Shown piece by piece: positions 10,473 through 22,715 of a stretch of 64,000 bases of DNA; positions within the stretch are counted from its first letter, which is position 1; every line of letters starts with the position of its first letter. The stretch comes from Myotis daubentonii (Eukaryota; Chordata; Mammalia; Chiroptera; Vespertilionidae). The notes below the pieces were generated by a model. That model saw only the letters and a program-made list of their open reading frames with translations, searched no databases and was not told where the DNA came from. The stretch spans positions 99,430,626-99,494,625 of the forward strand of contig NC_081840.1 of assembly GCF_963259705.1 (NCBI RefSeq). Reading direction: 5' to 3'. The position numbers and the translations under genes are program-made.

Positions 10473-12564
10473 TCTAGAGTCTAGACAGCTGCAGACAACT
10501 CACTTCCTGATTTCCATGGGCAGAACCAAAGTCTCCTTTGTTGCTTCTGAACAAAGTTGTTCCTGCTTGCCCCTTTGTCGGTGTGGGCACACATGATTCC
10601 ATGTGTTAGGGCCACAGGCCTATGCTATGCATGGAATAGGGAGCAGGCACAGAAAGAGAGGGGTGTCCCTGCTCTAGAAACAGGCTCCATGATCCAGGAG
10701 CAGAACAAAAGTACTGCCAAGTGTTAGCTACTTAAAGAGCCAAATTTTTAGGTGTTGTTTAGGCTTTAACTTTGTTAAACTGAAAAACCCTATTTTCAAT
10801 TCATTTGTTGGCATCTCTTTTTCCCCTCCCACTTGGCTTTCAAATAACAAATTCTAGTTGGGGTTCAAACTGTTCCCAGGATGGGCTTTGGTTAAACCCT
10901 GGAGACATTTGAGATAAAAGAAATGCCTCATAATATAGGGGAGCTCAGCTTAATTTTATTGAAAAACACATTTAGCTGTTGCCACCCCTCCCCTCCCCCC
11001 CACTTATCCCTGCAAAGGTACTGTCTGGGCTCCGCAGCAAGAGTCAACAGGAGGCGACTGAGCACTGACTGTAGAGTGCACTGTAAAACATGCCGGCACA
11101 GGCACAAGTATTATTTTGCTTCTAAGGACCCAGGATGCCAAATACATACCACTTCTACTCCACATATCCGTAGCGCTAAGACCTCCTAGAGTCCTTATAT
11201 CCAGGACCCAAATTTCAGGAAATCTGACACTCTACAAAGGAAATAAGCACATTCCCAGTTAGATATCTTGTATTCCGAACCTAGTTTTCTCCATTTTCCT
11301 TGGCACATGCCCTGCTTGCTGAACTATGCTCTTACCCGACTCCTTCTCCTTCCCTCCTGTAAGAACACCTGATGTCCAAACACCTTCCATTCAGCACCGG
11401 CCTTTGAGAGCTGCCTTGCTAAACAGTTAACTCATAGCCTAGCTTAGCAGAAAAAAGAACTCTCATTTTCTGAGCCCCAGAGCTTCTGAATTTCCTAGCA
11501 CTTATCAATACTGTTTCTTAAACATTATTCTAATGATAAGGAATATTTTGTATCAGGTACTATGCAAATATTTTACATGCATTATCATTTCATCCCCACA
11601 ATAATCTAAAGTGGGAATTACTGCTACATGTACAGATAAAGATTTCAAAGCTGGAACTTAAGCCTTGGCCCGTTTGACTCAAAAGGCACTTTCCACCTCT
11701 ACATGCAGACTGTAAGCTATTACACATGGTTATGGCCACTACAATTGTCTCTAGTGGAAAGATCATGGATTTGGGGGTTTATACAGAGGTGGTTTTAACT
11801 CCTGGTTCTGTCTTGTGGCTTGTGAAAGTTACTCTCTGAGCCTGTGTCCTCAATTACTAAATGTGCATACTAATAGTTTCTGGCTACAAAGGTCTATCAG
11901 GATTAAATGAAAAAGAGGCCCCATGAAACTTTAGACAATAAAAGAAAAAAGGCTCCATGAAGGTGCCAGAGTGGTGCTTAGCACACATGAGATGCTCAGG
12001 AGACATTAATTTTCCACTTCCTCTTGCCAAAAAGTATTAATAACATTAATAACTTGGTTATTATTAACAGGAAAGGAGTAAAGGGGAGATTAGATAATAT
12101 AGGCATACCATTTATACAGCTTTGCCAAAAGCTACAGTTTGACACTCTCCAAATCATTGATTCCCCGCAAATCAATGGGGAAAAGGGCTAGATAAAGGCA
12201 GTTTAGACACATGCCCCATAAGGTCTGGATGATGTGAGAAGATGCTTACCTGTCAATCACACCTGGGAACAAGTCAGTGGCCAGAAGAGATTACTTTATA
12301 TGTACAGAATGGCATTTCCTAGTAAGGAGGGGAAATGGAATTGTTCCTCTGCTTTATAGTATAGGTTTACATGTTTTATTTTCACTTCTGATTTATCTGC
12401 AACTCACAGTTATTTATAACTTTTTTCTTTTCTTTTTTTTTTGCTGTAAGTTTTTCTATGCGTCAGCTTTTTTTTGTCAAATAGTTCATGATTTATAAGT
12501 ACCAATGCACAGGACCATATATTCCTTTATGTCTATAATTAGTCCCTAAAACTCCTGCTTGGTA
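10473..12564. other. unique intronic sequence with ancient MIRs
   Basis: Mostly unique sequence. A plus-oriented MIR is recognisable at about 11540-11695, and a weaker one at about 11750-11900. A plus open frame at 10923-11189 resembles nothing I know and is probably chance. Confidence 0.5.
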
Positions 12565-12940
12565 CTTTTTTTTTTTTACTATTATTTATTTTTAAAAATT
12601 TATCTTTATTGTTGAAAGTATTACAGATGTCCCTTCCCCCCTCTCCCACTATTGGCTTCCTCCACCCTGCTCCCGCTCCCTCCCAGGCCTTCATGCACTA
12701 TTGTCTGTGTCCCTGGGCTAAGCATATATTCATATAAATTCTGTGGTTAATCTCTTCCGCCCTTCTTCCTCCCTCCTCTGAGATTCTTCAATTTGTGCCA
12801 TGCTTCTATGTCTCTGGATCTACTGTGTTAGTTTATTTTTTATTTTGTTCATTAGATTCCACATATGAGTGAGATCACGTGATACTTGTCTTTCTCTGAC
12901 TGGCTTATTTCACTTAGCATAATACTCTCCAGGTCCCTTT
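12565..12940 (-). repeat. L1 3' end, 5'-truncated
   Basis: Left T-run then TTGTTGAAAGTATTACAGA, the reverse of the bat L1 3' end (TAATACTTTCAACAATAAAG). It runs into the last codons of ORF2 ('TGAGTGAGATCACGTGATAC'). Confidence 0.88.
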
Positions 12941-12961
12941 TGCTTATTTCTTTTCTTTTTC

Positions 12962-13158
12962 TCTTAAAAAAATATTTTATTGATTTTTTACAGAGAGGAA
13001 GGGAGAAGGATAGAGAGCCAGAAACATCGATGAGAGAAACACCGATCAGCTGCCTCCTGCACACCCCCCACTGGGTACATGCCCCTGACAGGAATCGAAC
13101 CTGGGACCCTTCAGTCCCCAGGCTGACACTCTATCCACTGAACCAAACCGGCCAGGGC
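12962..13158 (-). repeat. Ves SINE
   Basis: Reverse copy with a CGAACCTGGGACCC B box and ACCAAACCGGCCAGGG end. Likely duplications are GCTTATTTCTTT and GCATATTTCTTT at its two ends. Confidence 0.9.
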
Positions 13159-14037
13159 ATATTTCTTTAATCAAGGCACACCTTAACATAGAGAGGACAC
13201 CTACAATACTGAGACTTTGAAGACAGTAAACGACAATAAAAAAGAAAGCAAATGAATCCCCAGGCACTGACTGGAACTAAGGTAACTGGACTTGCAGTGG
13301 TTGCCTCTGGGGAGCTGAGCAGATCGGCTGTATGTGAGCGAACTAGCATGTACAGGTTTGGAGGCACAGCTAATGCAGTCAGATGCTGACAAGAGCGACA
13401 ACAAAGAGCGAAGTCACTGAGTTTAAAAGCTGTGGGACTACTTAGGAGTCCTTTTACAAAATTCTTCCCAGCTTCTCCTCCAATATCTGTATTGTTCTTT
13501 GCATGACAACTACAAAACCTAGGAAATGTTTACTCTCATCTACAGGTTAGGAATAAGTAAGAGTTAACTCTCCATTTTCCTTGAAGAGATGGAGGGATTA
13601 TATAATCCACCTACGTTCTCTTTTCCTTGGGGCTCTTCACATTTGGATGTGTGTGTACTTAGGTAGGTAGGTATTCCTGGTTCTGGAGTGGGCTTCGTGG
13701 CTGACCACCCACGGACACTCCCAGCAAGCATACCGCGAGCTCATCCCACTGCTGTCTTCCTACACACCTACCCCAACTGGCCACACTGCCCTCCACCCCC
13801 ACTGCTGGTGTGAGAGAAAGCCAACCACTGTGAACACTGGACAACTTGTACATTTAAGGTTTCAGTTTCAAACTGCAGACCTATGCTATCATCTGTATCT
13901 CATCCCTACAGTCAGACTCCCTTCAGTTTGTCACTGGGGCTGGCTTAGGTCTCTCCCATTGCTTTTCTGAAGCACTCTCCCTCCTCCCATCTTTCCCCCA
14001 GAGTTCTCTCTTGCCAACAATTTTGGGCATTAACCTT
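13159..14037. other. unique intronic sequence
   Basis: No gene or nameable repeat is seen; short antisense frames look like chance. Confidence 0.45.
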
Positions 14038-14408
14038 GCAATGGACTGAACATTGGTGTCCCCGCCCCCATCCCCCAAATTCATATGTTGAATCCAAAAC
14101 TCCCAGTGTAATGGTATGAGGATGTGGCTCCTTTGGAAGGTAATTAGGTCATGAGGATGGAGCCTTCATGACTGGGATTAGTGTCCTTATAAAAGGTCCC
14201 CAGAGAGCTCTCTTGCCCTCTTCCTGCCATGTGAGGACACAGCAGGAATTCAGTAGTCTGCAACCCAGAAGAGGGCTCTCACCAGAACCTGACATGCTGG
14301 CACCCTTCTCTTGGACTTTCAGCCTCCAGAAATGTGAGAGAGAAATTTCTGTTGTTTGTTGGACAGTCAGGCTATGGTACTTTGGTATAGCAGCCTGAAG
14401 GATCTAAG
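14038..14408 (+). repeat. MaLR-type (MLT1/MST-like) solo LTR
   Basis: It has the ordered landmarks of mammalian MaLR LTRs: 'AATTCATATGTTGAA', 'GGTAATTAGGTCATGAGG', 'TAGTGTCCTTATAAAAGG', 'CCATGTGAGGACACAGC', 'TTGGACTTTCAGCCTCCAGAA' shortened, 'TTTCTGTTGTTTG'. No internal viral genes are present, so it is a solo LTR. The short open frame across it is not a gene. Confidence 0.7.
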
Positions 14409-15900
14409 ACCTCATGGAGAAAAGAGGTCATCTGGTAGGAACTCATTCACCATCCCTTCCTTCCACTTCTAAACTCTCCTCTTTAATTACACAACACAAA
14501 TAACTTTACCTTTTCTGGGGTGGAGGGATAGAAGGGAAAAGCACTCTCTCTCTAAGTATACAACTCATCCACCTCAAGTCCTGAAATATTTTTCATGTGA
14601 AAAAAAAAGTGCATATTAGAATAAGAAAATGGAGCATTTCCAACCCTGTTCTGCACTCCACACTTCTCTCCAGGCCCCCTGTGCTGCCTCAGGGGTCCCA
14701 CACCATTGGTGAGCTCCACAGATTAGGGAGGCCATCCTTGACCAACCTATCCAAAGCAGCTGCTCAGCCCCATGCAATCACTGGCTGTTTCCTTTCTCTG
14801 CTTTAACTGTCCTTCATGGCACTTGCCTTTATAATGAGATTATAGTAACCTGTCTTCCTTCCACTAGAATGTACACTCCAAGAAAGCAGGGGCTTGTTTT
14901 GTTCACTGCCAGGATCTCGGTCCCTAGACCAGTGTTTAGTACATGGCAGTCACACAACATGTTAGTTACTAAATGAGTGAACTATTAACGTTCAACAGTA
15001 CTGTCTTGCTTTTTCCTTTGTTTTTGCTGAACGACAACAAAAAATAAATAAATAAAAACCAAAACAACAATTAAGAGTTCTTGGACTCTGTTTTCTCTTC
15101 AAGCTACTGCCCTATCTCCTGTAATTTCTTCATGAATAAAGTTACTTACTGAAGGTAGTGCACATGTTCCCCATCTACTCGTCAAATTCTATTTTTCCCT
15201 TAGGCCCTGAACCCTTAAATTCTGTTATGAAGTGCTAAAATATCTTTCTGTCAAGAATCAGATTGGGTGCTTAACCTATTATCTCACTTAATCCTCCATG
15301 AGCTCTTGATATTAACACCTTTGGCCGACAGATGCAGTAATTGAGTATTTCTTGCAAGGGCACAAAGCTGGTAAGTGAGAGGTGGATTTGAATCCAGGTC
15401 TGTCTGGCACCAAACTGTTCTCCTTCCATTCCAACACAATGAACTTACTAAGGTGTTCTGCAATTTATCTGTTTGTCAGTCTCCTCCAACATGTGCCACA
15501 TAACTCATCTCTATGTTGATAAAATAAAGATCATTTTGACTAACCTTTTCCAGTCAGAGTGTGTAACTATCAGAAGAGAGAACGAGCTTGTTTTTTTTCT
15601 AACAGGAATGTACAGAAGAGTTGCTAGGAAGGTAGTTAATGAAATTTACAGAGTGATTCCCTTCACAATGTCCAAGGCATTACAAGCCAGGCTTGTTACA
15701 TGAATGGCTTCTTTTACAGAGCTTCTGGTGAACAAATCAGACTTACACCAAAATGGAACTCTTTTAAAGTAACAATTACACAATAAATGTAACACTTTTT
15801 AGTACTGACAAAGTAGTTTTTTTATAATGAGAAAAAATGAAGAAAATTAATTACTTTAAGGTCTATTATACTTTAGCAATAATATAAATTTCCTAGATAT
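14409..15900. other. unique intronic sequence with a MIR
   Basis: A plus-oriented MIR is seen at about 15255-15425 ('CTTAATCCTCCATGAG ... GGGCACAAAGCTGGTAAGTG'). The rest is unique and without a gene. Confidence 0.5.
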
Positions 15901-15904
15901 TTTC

Positions 15905-16108
15905 TTTTTTAATTTATTTTATATTTTTACTGAATTCAGAGAGGAAGGGGGAGGGAGAGAGAGATAGAAACATCAATGATGAAAGTGAATCATTGATTGA
16001 CTGCCTCTTGCACGCCTCCTACTGGGGATCAAGCCTGCAACCCGGGCATGTGCCCTCAACTGGAATTGAACCCAGGACTCTTCAGTTCGCAGGCCGACAC
16101 ATACTACC
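15905..16108 (-). repeat. tRNA-derived SINE, older, truncated at its head
   Basis: It has GAGAGGAAGGGGGAGGGAG, a GCACGCCTCCTACTGGGGAT block and a GAATTGAACCCAGGACTC B box. The tRNA head is truncated. Confidence 0.85.
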
Positions 16109-17107
16109 TGCTTCCCAAACTGAGGTCACTGATGAACATTAGGACTGATTGAAAAAGTTAAAAAATGCTGAAAGAAATTCTAAATTCCTCATGTGTTAAC
16201 TTCTACCCATGCAGTGATGTGGCCAATGATTTAGAGCTAGGGGATGTTTCTTTTTTAGGAGAGGTCCTCAGAGAAAACAAGACAAATTGCATTACATATA
16301 AGAAAGAGAGCAGAGGAGGCTTTGGTTTTTCCATCTACTATGAAGGAATATGAACAAGACCCGTATTGGCCTTAGTTTCTCCCTTTAACAAGAGAGGATG
16401 GCACTGGGTCATTGTTTCTCAAAGTGTGGTTTGTACACCCTGTGGAAGGTCCCAACAATCCCTTTTCATGCTAATAATATGCCATTGCCTTTTCCACTCG
16501 GTTGACCTTGTAGGTGTTGCACTGATTGGACAAATGGGAGAATTGGGTAAAACTGCTCTAGCACCTTAGCCTGAATTAAGGCAGGGACAGTAAACTGTTC
16601 AAGCAGTCATATTCTCTACTGCCACACTCTCTCAGTAGAACAACAAAAAGGTGGCACAAAATTTTAATAAACTGTGATCCTGACATGCTTTTTACAATTC
16701 TGAGTGCTGGTGGTTCACACTCGTAGGGCACTTGCGCTGCACACTGAAGCAAGGCGGCTGCCTTGAGGAAAAAGCCCTTATGCGATTGTTTGCATTGCAA
16801 AGCTGAACTGCTGCTTTTTTTCATGAAATACCATTTTTACTTGAAATAACATATGGCAGACATGTTGAGAGAACATATGCAGACTTAAGTATTGGACAGA
16901 CATTTTTTCCTAAGTGAATGAATGAAGGTTATCACTACAAGTAACCACTGTCACTGATGAAAATCATTCCAGCAAGCGGCAATTAGAACTTTGAAAGACT
17001 TGAGTTCATCACCGGGAGCTTGAAGCTTCCCAATACTTAAAGATCTTTCAGATGAGAATGTTGTTACATTAACAATATGATTTTTATAATATTGTATAAA
17101 ATGATGT
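16109..17107. other. unique intronic sequence
   Basis: No gene. The phrase 'TTCTCAAAGTGTGG' near 16418 recalls MER5/Charlie termini, but a full element cannot be traced. Confidence 0.4.
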
Positions 17108-17731
17108 ACAGTAAATCCTCACTGAATGTTGTCTGCAGGTTCTCAGAAACTGCAACTTTAAGGGAAACAACTTATAACAAAACCGATTTTATCATAGGTT
17201 AATTAATAGAAACAAGAGTTAAATTAATATGGCATATTTCTTGTCACAAAAACATCCTCTAACTGCTAAATAAAGACCCCAAACACTTCTAATACTAAAC
17301 ACTGAAATAAATGTGAGCTATATATACATTAAAAAAAGAATAAAAACAAGTAAGAGAATTCTTGTCCAACCCGCTTATTCAGGTTCAGAATCTTGGGTGG
17401 CTGAAGCCTATCCTGGCAGCTCAGGGTACAAGGTGGGACCCAACTTGGGGGAGGACACCTTTCCATCAAAGGGTGCACTCACCCTCCTCCCCCAACACAC
17501 ACCTCCACACCCACACTCACAGAGACTGGGACAATGGACATGCCAACTAACCTCACATGCACATCTTTGGGACAAGGGAGGAAACCAGAGCACTCGGAGA
17601 AAACCCATGCAGACACATGGAGAACATGCCAACTCCACACAGACAGTGGCCTAGGCTAGAATAGATTCTTTTCTCATCAACATTATAATGAAGGGGCATT
17701 GAATGAAATGACATTATTCGAGGACCTGCTG
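17108..17731. mobile_element. Tigger-like (Tc1/mariner superfamily) non-autonomous element
   Basis: The outer ends are CAGTAAATCCTCACTGAATG on the left and, in reverse, CAGCAGGTCCTCGAATAATG on the right, with TA on each side (17106-17107 and 17732-17733). No transposase frame is visible. The exact family is not known to me. Confidence 0.7.
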
Positions 17732-17733
17732 TA

Positions 17734-18245
17734 TATATAGAAGATCTGCATAACTCAGAAAACTAATATTTTCTAAACGACCTATGTCTTATCTTATAGG
17801 GATGGGTAAAAGACTCATTCAAGTGTAAGACATACCAAAATGTAACAGAAGACAATAAGTACATTGATATGGCTTCAAATAAACTGTAAGAATTACCTGA
17901 CTCTATTGAAGACAGTTATAGTTATCTAACATGTTTTGGTGTAGTATCAAAGAAAAATATTCACAATTATCTGAAAAGGCTATTAAAATACTCCCTTCCC
18001 TGCAACTATGAAGTTGTTTTTTTTATTCAAAATATTTCAACATAAACAACATGGAACAACATACTGAATGCAGGACTAGATATGAGACTTCAATAATTTT
18101 CAAGGAAGCCAGACTTTAAAGATATTTGCAAAAAATGTAAGTCAATGCCAGTCTTCTCATTAATTTTTTGGTTTAGAAAATAGCCACTCACATGAAATGC
18201 TATTTATGTTAAGCTTTAATGAGCTTAACATACATTTATTATCTT
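17734..18245. other. unique intronic sequence
   Basis: AT-rich, with no gene or repeat recognised. Confidence 0.45.
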
Positions 18246-18260
18246 AAAAAAGAATTCACA

Positions 18261-18480
18261 GTCCTAACTGGTTTGGCTCAGTGGCTAGAGTGTCGGCCTG
18301 CAGACTAAAGGGTACCGGGTTCGATTCCAGTCAAGGACATGCACCTTGGTTGCGGGCACATCCCCGGTAGGGGGTGGTGTGCAGGAGGCAGCTGATCAAT
18401 GTTTCTCTCTCATTGATGTTTCTAACTCTCTATTCCTCTCCCTTCCTCTCTCTAAAATATCAATAAAATATATTTAAAAA
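18261..18480 (+). repeat. Ves SINE
   Basis: Full-length copy, flanked by AAAAAAGAATTCACA at 18246-18260 and again ending at 18493. Confidence 0.93.
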
Positions 18481-18522
18481 AAAAGAATTCACAAATACAT
18501 ATTTTTCAGTTTATAATCTCAA

Positions 18523-18785
18523 CTAGGGGCCTGGTGCACGAAATTCGTGCATGGGGGAGGGGGGGTCTCTCAGTCCAGCCTGCCCCCTCTCACATACTGG
18601 GAGCCCTCAGGGGATGTCCTACTGTTGGCTTAGGCCCGCTCCCTGCTCCCCTTGGGGAGCGGGCCTAAGCCGCAGTCTGGCCTCCCTTTGTGGGAGGCGA
18701 CCAGCTGATCAGGGGAAGGCACCAGCCCCATCACCCCGCTGCTGCAGCCACTGCCAGTCACCGCAGCCAGCAAGGTTTTTTCATC
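18523..18785 (-). mobile_element. HeliBat-type Helitron, 3' part
   Basis: It starts (in reverse) at the CTAG 3' terminus at 18523-18526, followed by the terminal hairpin GTGCACGAAATTCGTGCA. GC-rich body with AGGCCCGCTCCC blocks. It fades into unassigned sequence at about 18785, so either it is truncated or it continues into the piece at 19270 (see findings). Confidence 0.82.
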
Positions 18786-18872
18786 AACACGGACTCCAGT
18801 CCCTTCATGAAAAAATGACAACTTTCTTTAGGCATTTTCAAGATGTGTCTTTCATAGGATATGACATTTCTT

Positions 18873-19124
18873 TATTTCTTTTTTATCCTCACCTGAGGAT
18901 ATGTTTCCATTGATTTTTAGAGAATGTGGAAGAGAAAGGGAAAGACAGAGAGAAACATCAAAGTGAGAGGAACACTTTGATTGGTTGCCTACTGCATGAG
19001 CCTTGACCTGGACCCCGGCCAGGGAAGAGCCTGTAACCTAGGTACATGTCCTTGGTCAGAATTGAACCCAGACCCTGCAGTGGGCAGGCCGAGGCATTAT
19101 CCACTGAGCCAAACTGGCTAGGAC
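18873..19124 (-). repeat. tRNA-derived SINE
   Basis: Reverse copy with a perfect 17-bp duplication AGGATATGACATTTCTT (18856-18872 and 19125-19141). Confidence 0.9.
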
Positions 19125-19269
19125 AGGATATGACATTTCTTAGCCCTCCAGCAGCAGACCTTCGTTTTTTTCTTCAGTAGTGAGGTGGAAAAACCCTAGA
19201 TCAACTTTTTGGATTATTATTACCCAAGTTACTAAGAATATTACCAGTGGCATACAGGGAGTTTAGCCA

Positions 19270-19790
19270 ATGAGTGGTCAGAAAAGGTGGTTTCCTCTGT
19301 AGTTCACACCAATCGCTGGCTGGGTCCCTGCCCAGGCCTCAGGCCTCTGGCCGAGGCTTTAGGCCTGTGCAGGGGCCCCCAAGCTCCCACCCATCGCCAG
19401 CTCCATCCCTGCCCAAGCCTAAAGCCTCCGGTCCTGGGCAGAGGCCCCCAGCTCCCTCCGATGGCCGGCTCTGCCCCGGCCCAGGCCTAAAGCCTCTGGC
19501 CATGCTTTAGGCTTGGGCAGGGGCCCCCTTGGCTCCAATCGCAGGCTTGGCCCTGCCCAGGAGCGCCCTGGCTCAGGCCCTTCCTAGGCTGCTCAGGGCC
19601 CACACAGGGCCTACCTCAGAATGACCTGGGTGTCGATGATGTTTCCGGGACCCAGACCACTGGGCGCCTATGTATGCAAATTAACCACCATCTTTGTTGG
19701 GTTAATTTGCATAGTCGCTCTGATTGGCTGGTGGGTGTAGTGGAGTGACACCAATTTGCATGTTTGCATGTAAGATGATGGTAAATACCA
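19270..19790 (-). mobile_element. Helitron-derived segment, 5' part, with internal tandem repeats
   Basis: GC-rich, with three degenerate units of about 70-80 bp, each containing 'GG(C/G)CCTAAAGCCTC'-type and 'GGGGCCCCC' blocks. After it comes TATGCAAATTAACCACCATC with an inverted GGGTTAATTTGCATA, a signature shared with the Helitrons at 24.8 kb and 56.7 kb. The 5'-TC terminus is too decayed to place. Confidence 0.65.
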
Positions 19791-22429
19791 ATAGATATAA
19801 CTGACATAGACAAATGTTCTTTAGGGATCCTCAATAATTTTTAAGTCCTGAAACAAAAAACAATTTTGAGAATTGCTGAACTAGATGAAATCAAATATCC
19901 CAGGTCTTTTGAGATTCTCTGATATTTTGCTGTATGTGAATGACAACAGAAAATAAAATCTGGAAATGTCTTCCTTTTGGTAACTTTTTGTTTCTTTCAT
20001 GTTTGTTTTCTTTTGAAAATATGATATGGCAGATCCATAGGACAGTCTTGAAAATAAAGTTCATAAAGGTAATTTATTCTAATAAAAGTCAGTTATAATT
20101 AAAATATTACTAGTGGGAAATATTAGACTACAGATTCAATAATAAAATGCTTATAAATATGTAATGCTTCAGATATATTAATAATTTGAATTTATATTCA
20201 TGAAATATCTCATAAATTATATTTAAACCAATGACTGACATTTTTATTTTTCCCTCAATTTTAAGAAATAACATCATAAGATTCTCCGAGTACTATGGTA
20301 AATACTGCAATAGTTTTTATTTTTTTAATAGAGTACTGTTTTTAGAGAACTATTATCAACATGCATTCAAAATCATTTTAAATTATTTTATCAAAACCAA
20401 AATAATCATAAGGCTGTTTCTAGTGTAAGTTGGATGTTGGAGTTTCGGTAAACGTTTTTAGGATTTTTGTGCCAATTAATTTAAAGATAAGAACAATCTG
20501 TTTACTCTATAAAAACATCACTAGATTTATTAATTTCTATTCTTAGTAGTATTAGGCTTTTACAAACATAAAATGCCTAACCTATATTTTTGGCTTGAAT
20601 AAAATTCTAAATAACCCTGTCAAACTTCTTTGCTTTTATTCCTGCTCAACTCATCACAGCAACCATCTGCCTAAATAAAGATGTAAGCATCTGCTATATG
20701 GCAAGTGGTCTCAGGGGCAGATGTTTCCATCCTTGTGTTCATGTCACTGGGGCTGGATACATTATTGGAACAGATGTATACAATCGTAAAGTGTTGTGCC
20801 CACAGTGAAATGTTTCCAACTGCTTTCTATCAAAGTACATAAATGCTATTTGCACCTGCATTTATGCTAATGACATGAAGGCAGCAGGGGTCTGACAAAG
20901 TGAGATGTGATGCTATGAAATATATTTACATGGTTAATTGGAGTTTCCAAGAGACTCTGCTGCCAAATGGCCACACTGACATGGACACATGCTCAAGCAG
21001 GTTACCTGATTAATAGCCTGCTTTTTAAGTGGAGATATGGTTATTTCAAAGGACAAAAATACTCATAATCTGAATTTACTAATAAGAATATTCCAAACTC
21101 TAGTATTTTATCTTAAAATAGGAAAATAACTTCCATATAGATCTTTTAGGCCACCCAGGTCATTTCCATTTAGTTTTACAAGGAAATTCCTATGAGTACG
21201 TGTATGTTTTCCATTTGTACTTCTGTCAACAGCATAACATACTAATAATGCATAGTGGTATTTTGCAGAGGTCATTGCATTGGAAAGTTCCAATTTCCAC
21301 ATTAAGAAGTTAACCAAAACCAGCTTGAAAAATGTCAATTTGTACTTGGTCTGCAACATAAAATGGTACCAAAAATCCAAGAACAGCATTTACACCACTA
21401 TTTAAGATCAAAATGTTTCCATATGAATGTCACATATTTGAAAACATAATATTTTGGTAATACATAGGGAATGTTTTCCCTCCAGAAATGAGGTCACAAA
21501 ACCATGTTAACCACTAAATGCAAAACATAAAATTGTAGTGATTGTCCTTGCTACTGTGCTTTAAATGTGAGTGCTGAAGAGCCAAAGAATTTGTAATAAT
21601 TGTCTTTGTAGCTTTACTGAGTTAAGAACCTGTGGTCACTTTCAAATAACATATTTATTTCTTTATTAACTTAACATTGATAATATCAACTTTACATAAA
21701 GTTATTCAATCTGAGTTAAATGTTACCCCAAATAACTTTTATTCTGTAAATTATTCTGTGATTTATACTGCTCTTAATGCATTCATATATAATTGATCTG
21801 CATTATTCACAGTTTATGTATTTGCAAATACATAATGTGCTTGCCTAAATTTATTTGCAACCCCCAAATCCACACTGGTGGCATTTTTGTGGTCAGTTGT
21901 GGATATATACAGGCAAAAAATTTGAGTCACCTGATGTGCATGTTCTCAGAAGTGGTGGATAAATATTCTGCCTTGTTTCATATCTCAAACTATAAACAAG
22001 TGTCCTTCTAGTGGTTTATTTAGTACCATATTTTTCATATTTTTTCCATTTTGTGATTTCACTGCTTAAAATAGCCCTCAAGAATAGTGTGCCTTACAAA
22101 GAAAATACACGTTAGATAAGCTTTGTTTAATCATGAGTTATACTGCTGTGTCTGTGAGTTCAATGTAATGAATAACAATATATTAAATGAGGTGTCTTTA
22201 AACTGAAACACACATGAAACTAGGTTTTGTACTGATAGTCAATGAAAATGTTGTGTTGTGACTAGAGGCTCACAGGAACCTAACCCTGTATTTCCCTTAG
22301 GAGCAATGGAGAAGTATTAGCTAACTCAGTGTTTGTGGTAACTTTATAGAATTTTCTATATTAGCTAGTTCAGTGTTTGTAGTAACTACTGCTCATGAGA
22401 AGAATTGATTGTACCATATCTCATTTGAC
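19791..22429. other. unique, repeat-poor intronic sequence
   Basis: This is the longest stretch without recognisable repeats before 25 kb. No coding exon was recognised. The part at about 20600-21060 has mixed, non-decayed composition (see findings). Confidence 0.45.
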
Positions 22430-22530
22430 TGTTTCAGAGCAAGAATTATTATCCCCATTTGAAAGAAGGGGCTGAGGCTCACTGATTTAGCCAAGATCAC
22501 AGAGCCTCAAAAGAAGGGCAGAAGAATAAC
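22430..22530 (+). repeat. MIR core fragment
   Basis: 'TTATTATCCCCATTTGAAAG', 'GGGGCTGAGGCTCA' and 'AGCCAAGATCACAGAG' match the MIR core. Confidence 0.7.
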
Positions 22531-22579
22531 CAGAGCTCAGCTGTCCAGCTCTTAGCTAAAGAGAGGAGAAGAGAGGAGA

Positions 22580-22715
22580 GGAGCCTGCCAGCTGGGGGCA
22601 GCTCCTGTGTTGAGCATCTGCTCCCTGGTGGTCAGTGTGCATCATAGTGACCAGTCGTTCTGCTGGTCATTCCACCGTTTGGTAGATTTGCATATTAGCC
22701 TTTTATTATATAGGA
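22580..22715 (-). mobile_element. HeliBat-type Helitron, array member 1 (5' end only)
   Basis: In reverse, its 5' end reads TCCTATATAATAAAAGGCTA then ATATGCAAAT at 22715. The 3' part is missing; the left edge is approximate. It contains a CTCF-core-like motif on the minus strand at 22618-22631. Confidence 0.8.

Noticed and set aside
14168..14398. A 76-residue frame
   Set aside because: It lies entirely within the MaLR-type LTR.
22263..22285. CTAGAGGCTC, like a Helitron 3' end in reverse
   Set aside because: No terminal hairpin or Helitron body follows, so it is probably chance, though it could be an extremely decayed end of array member 1.
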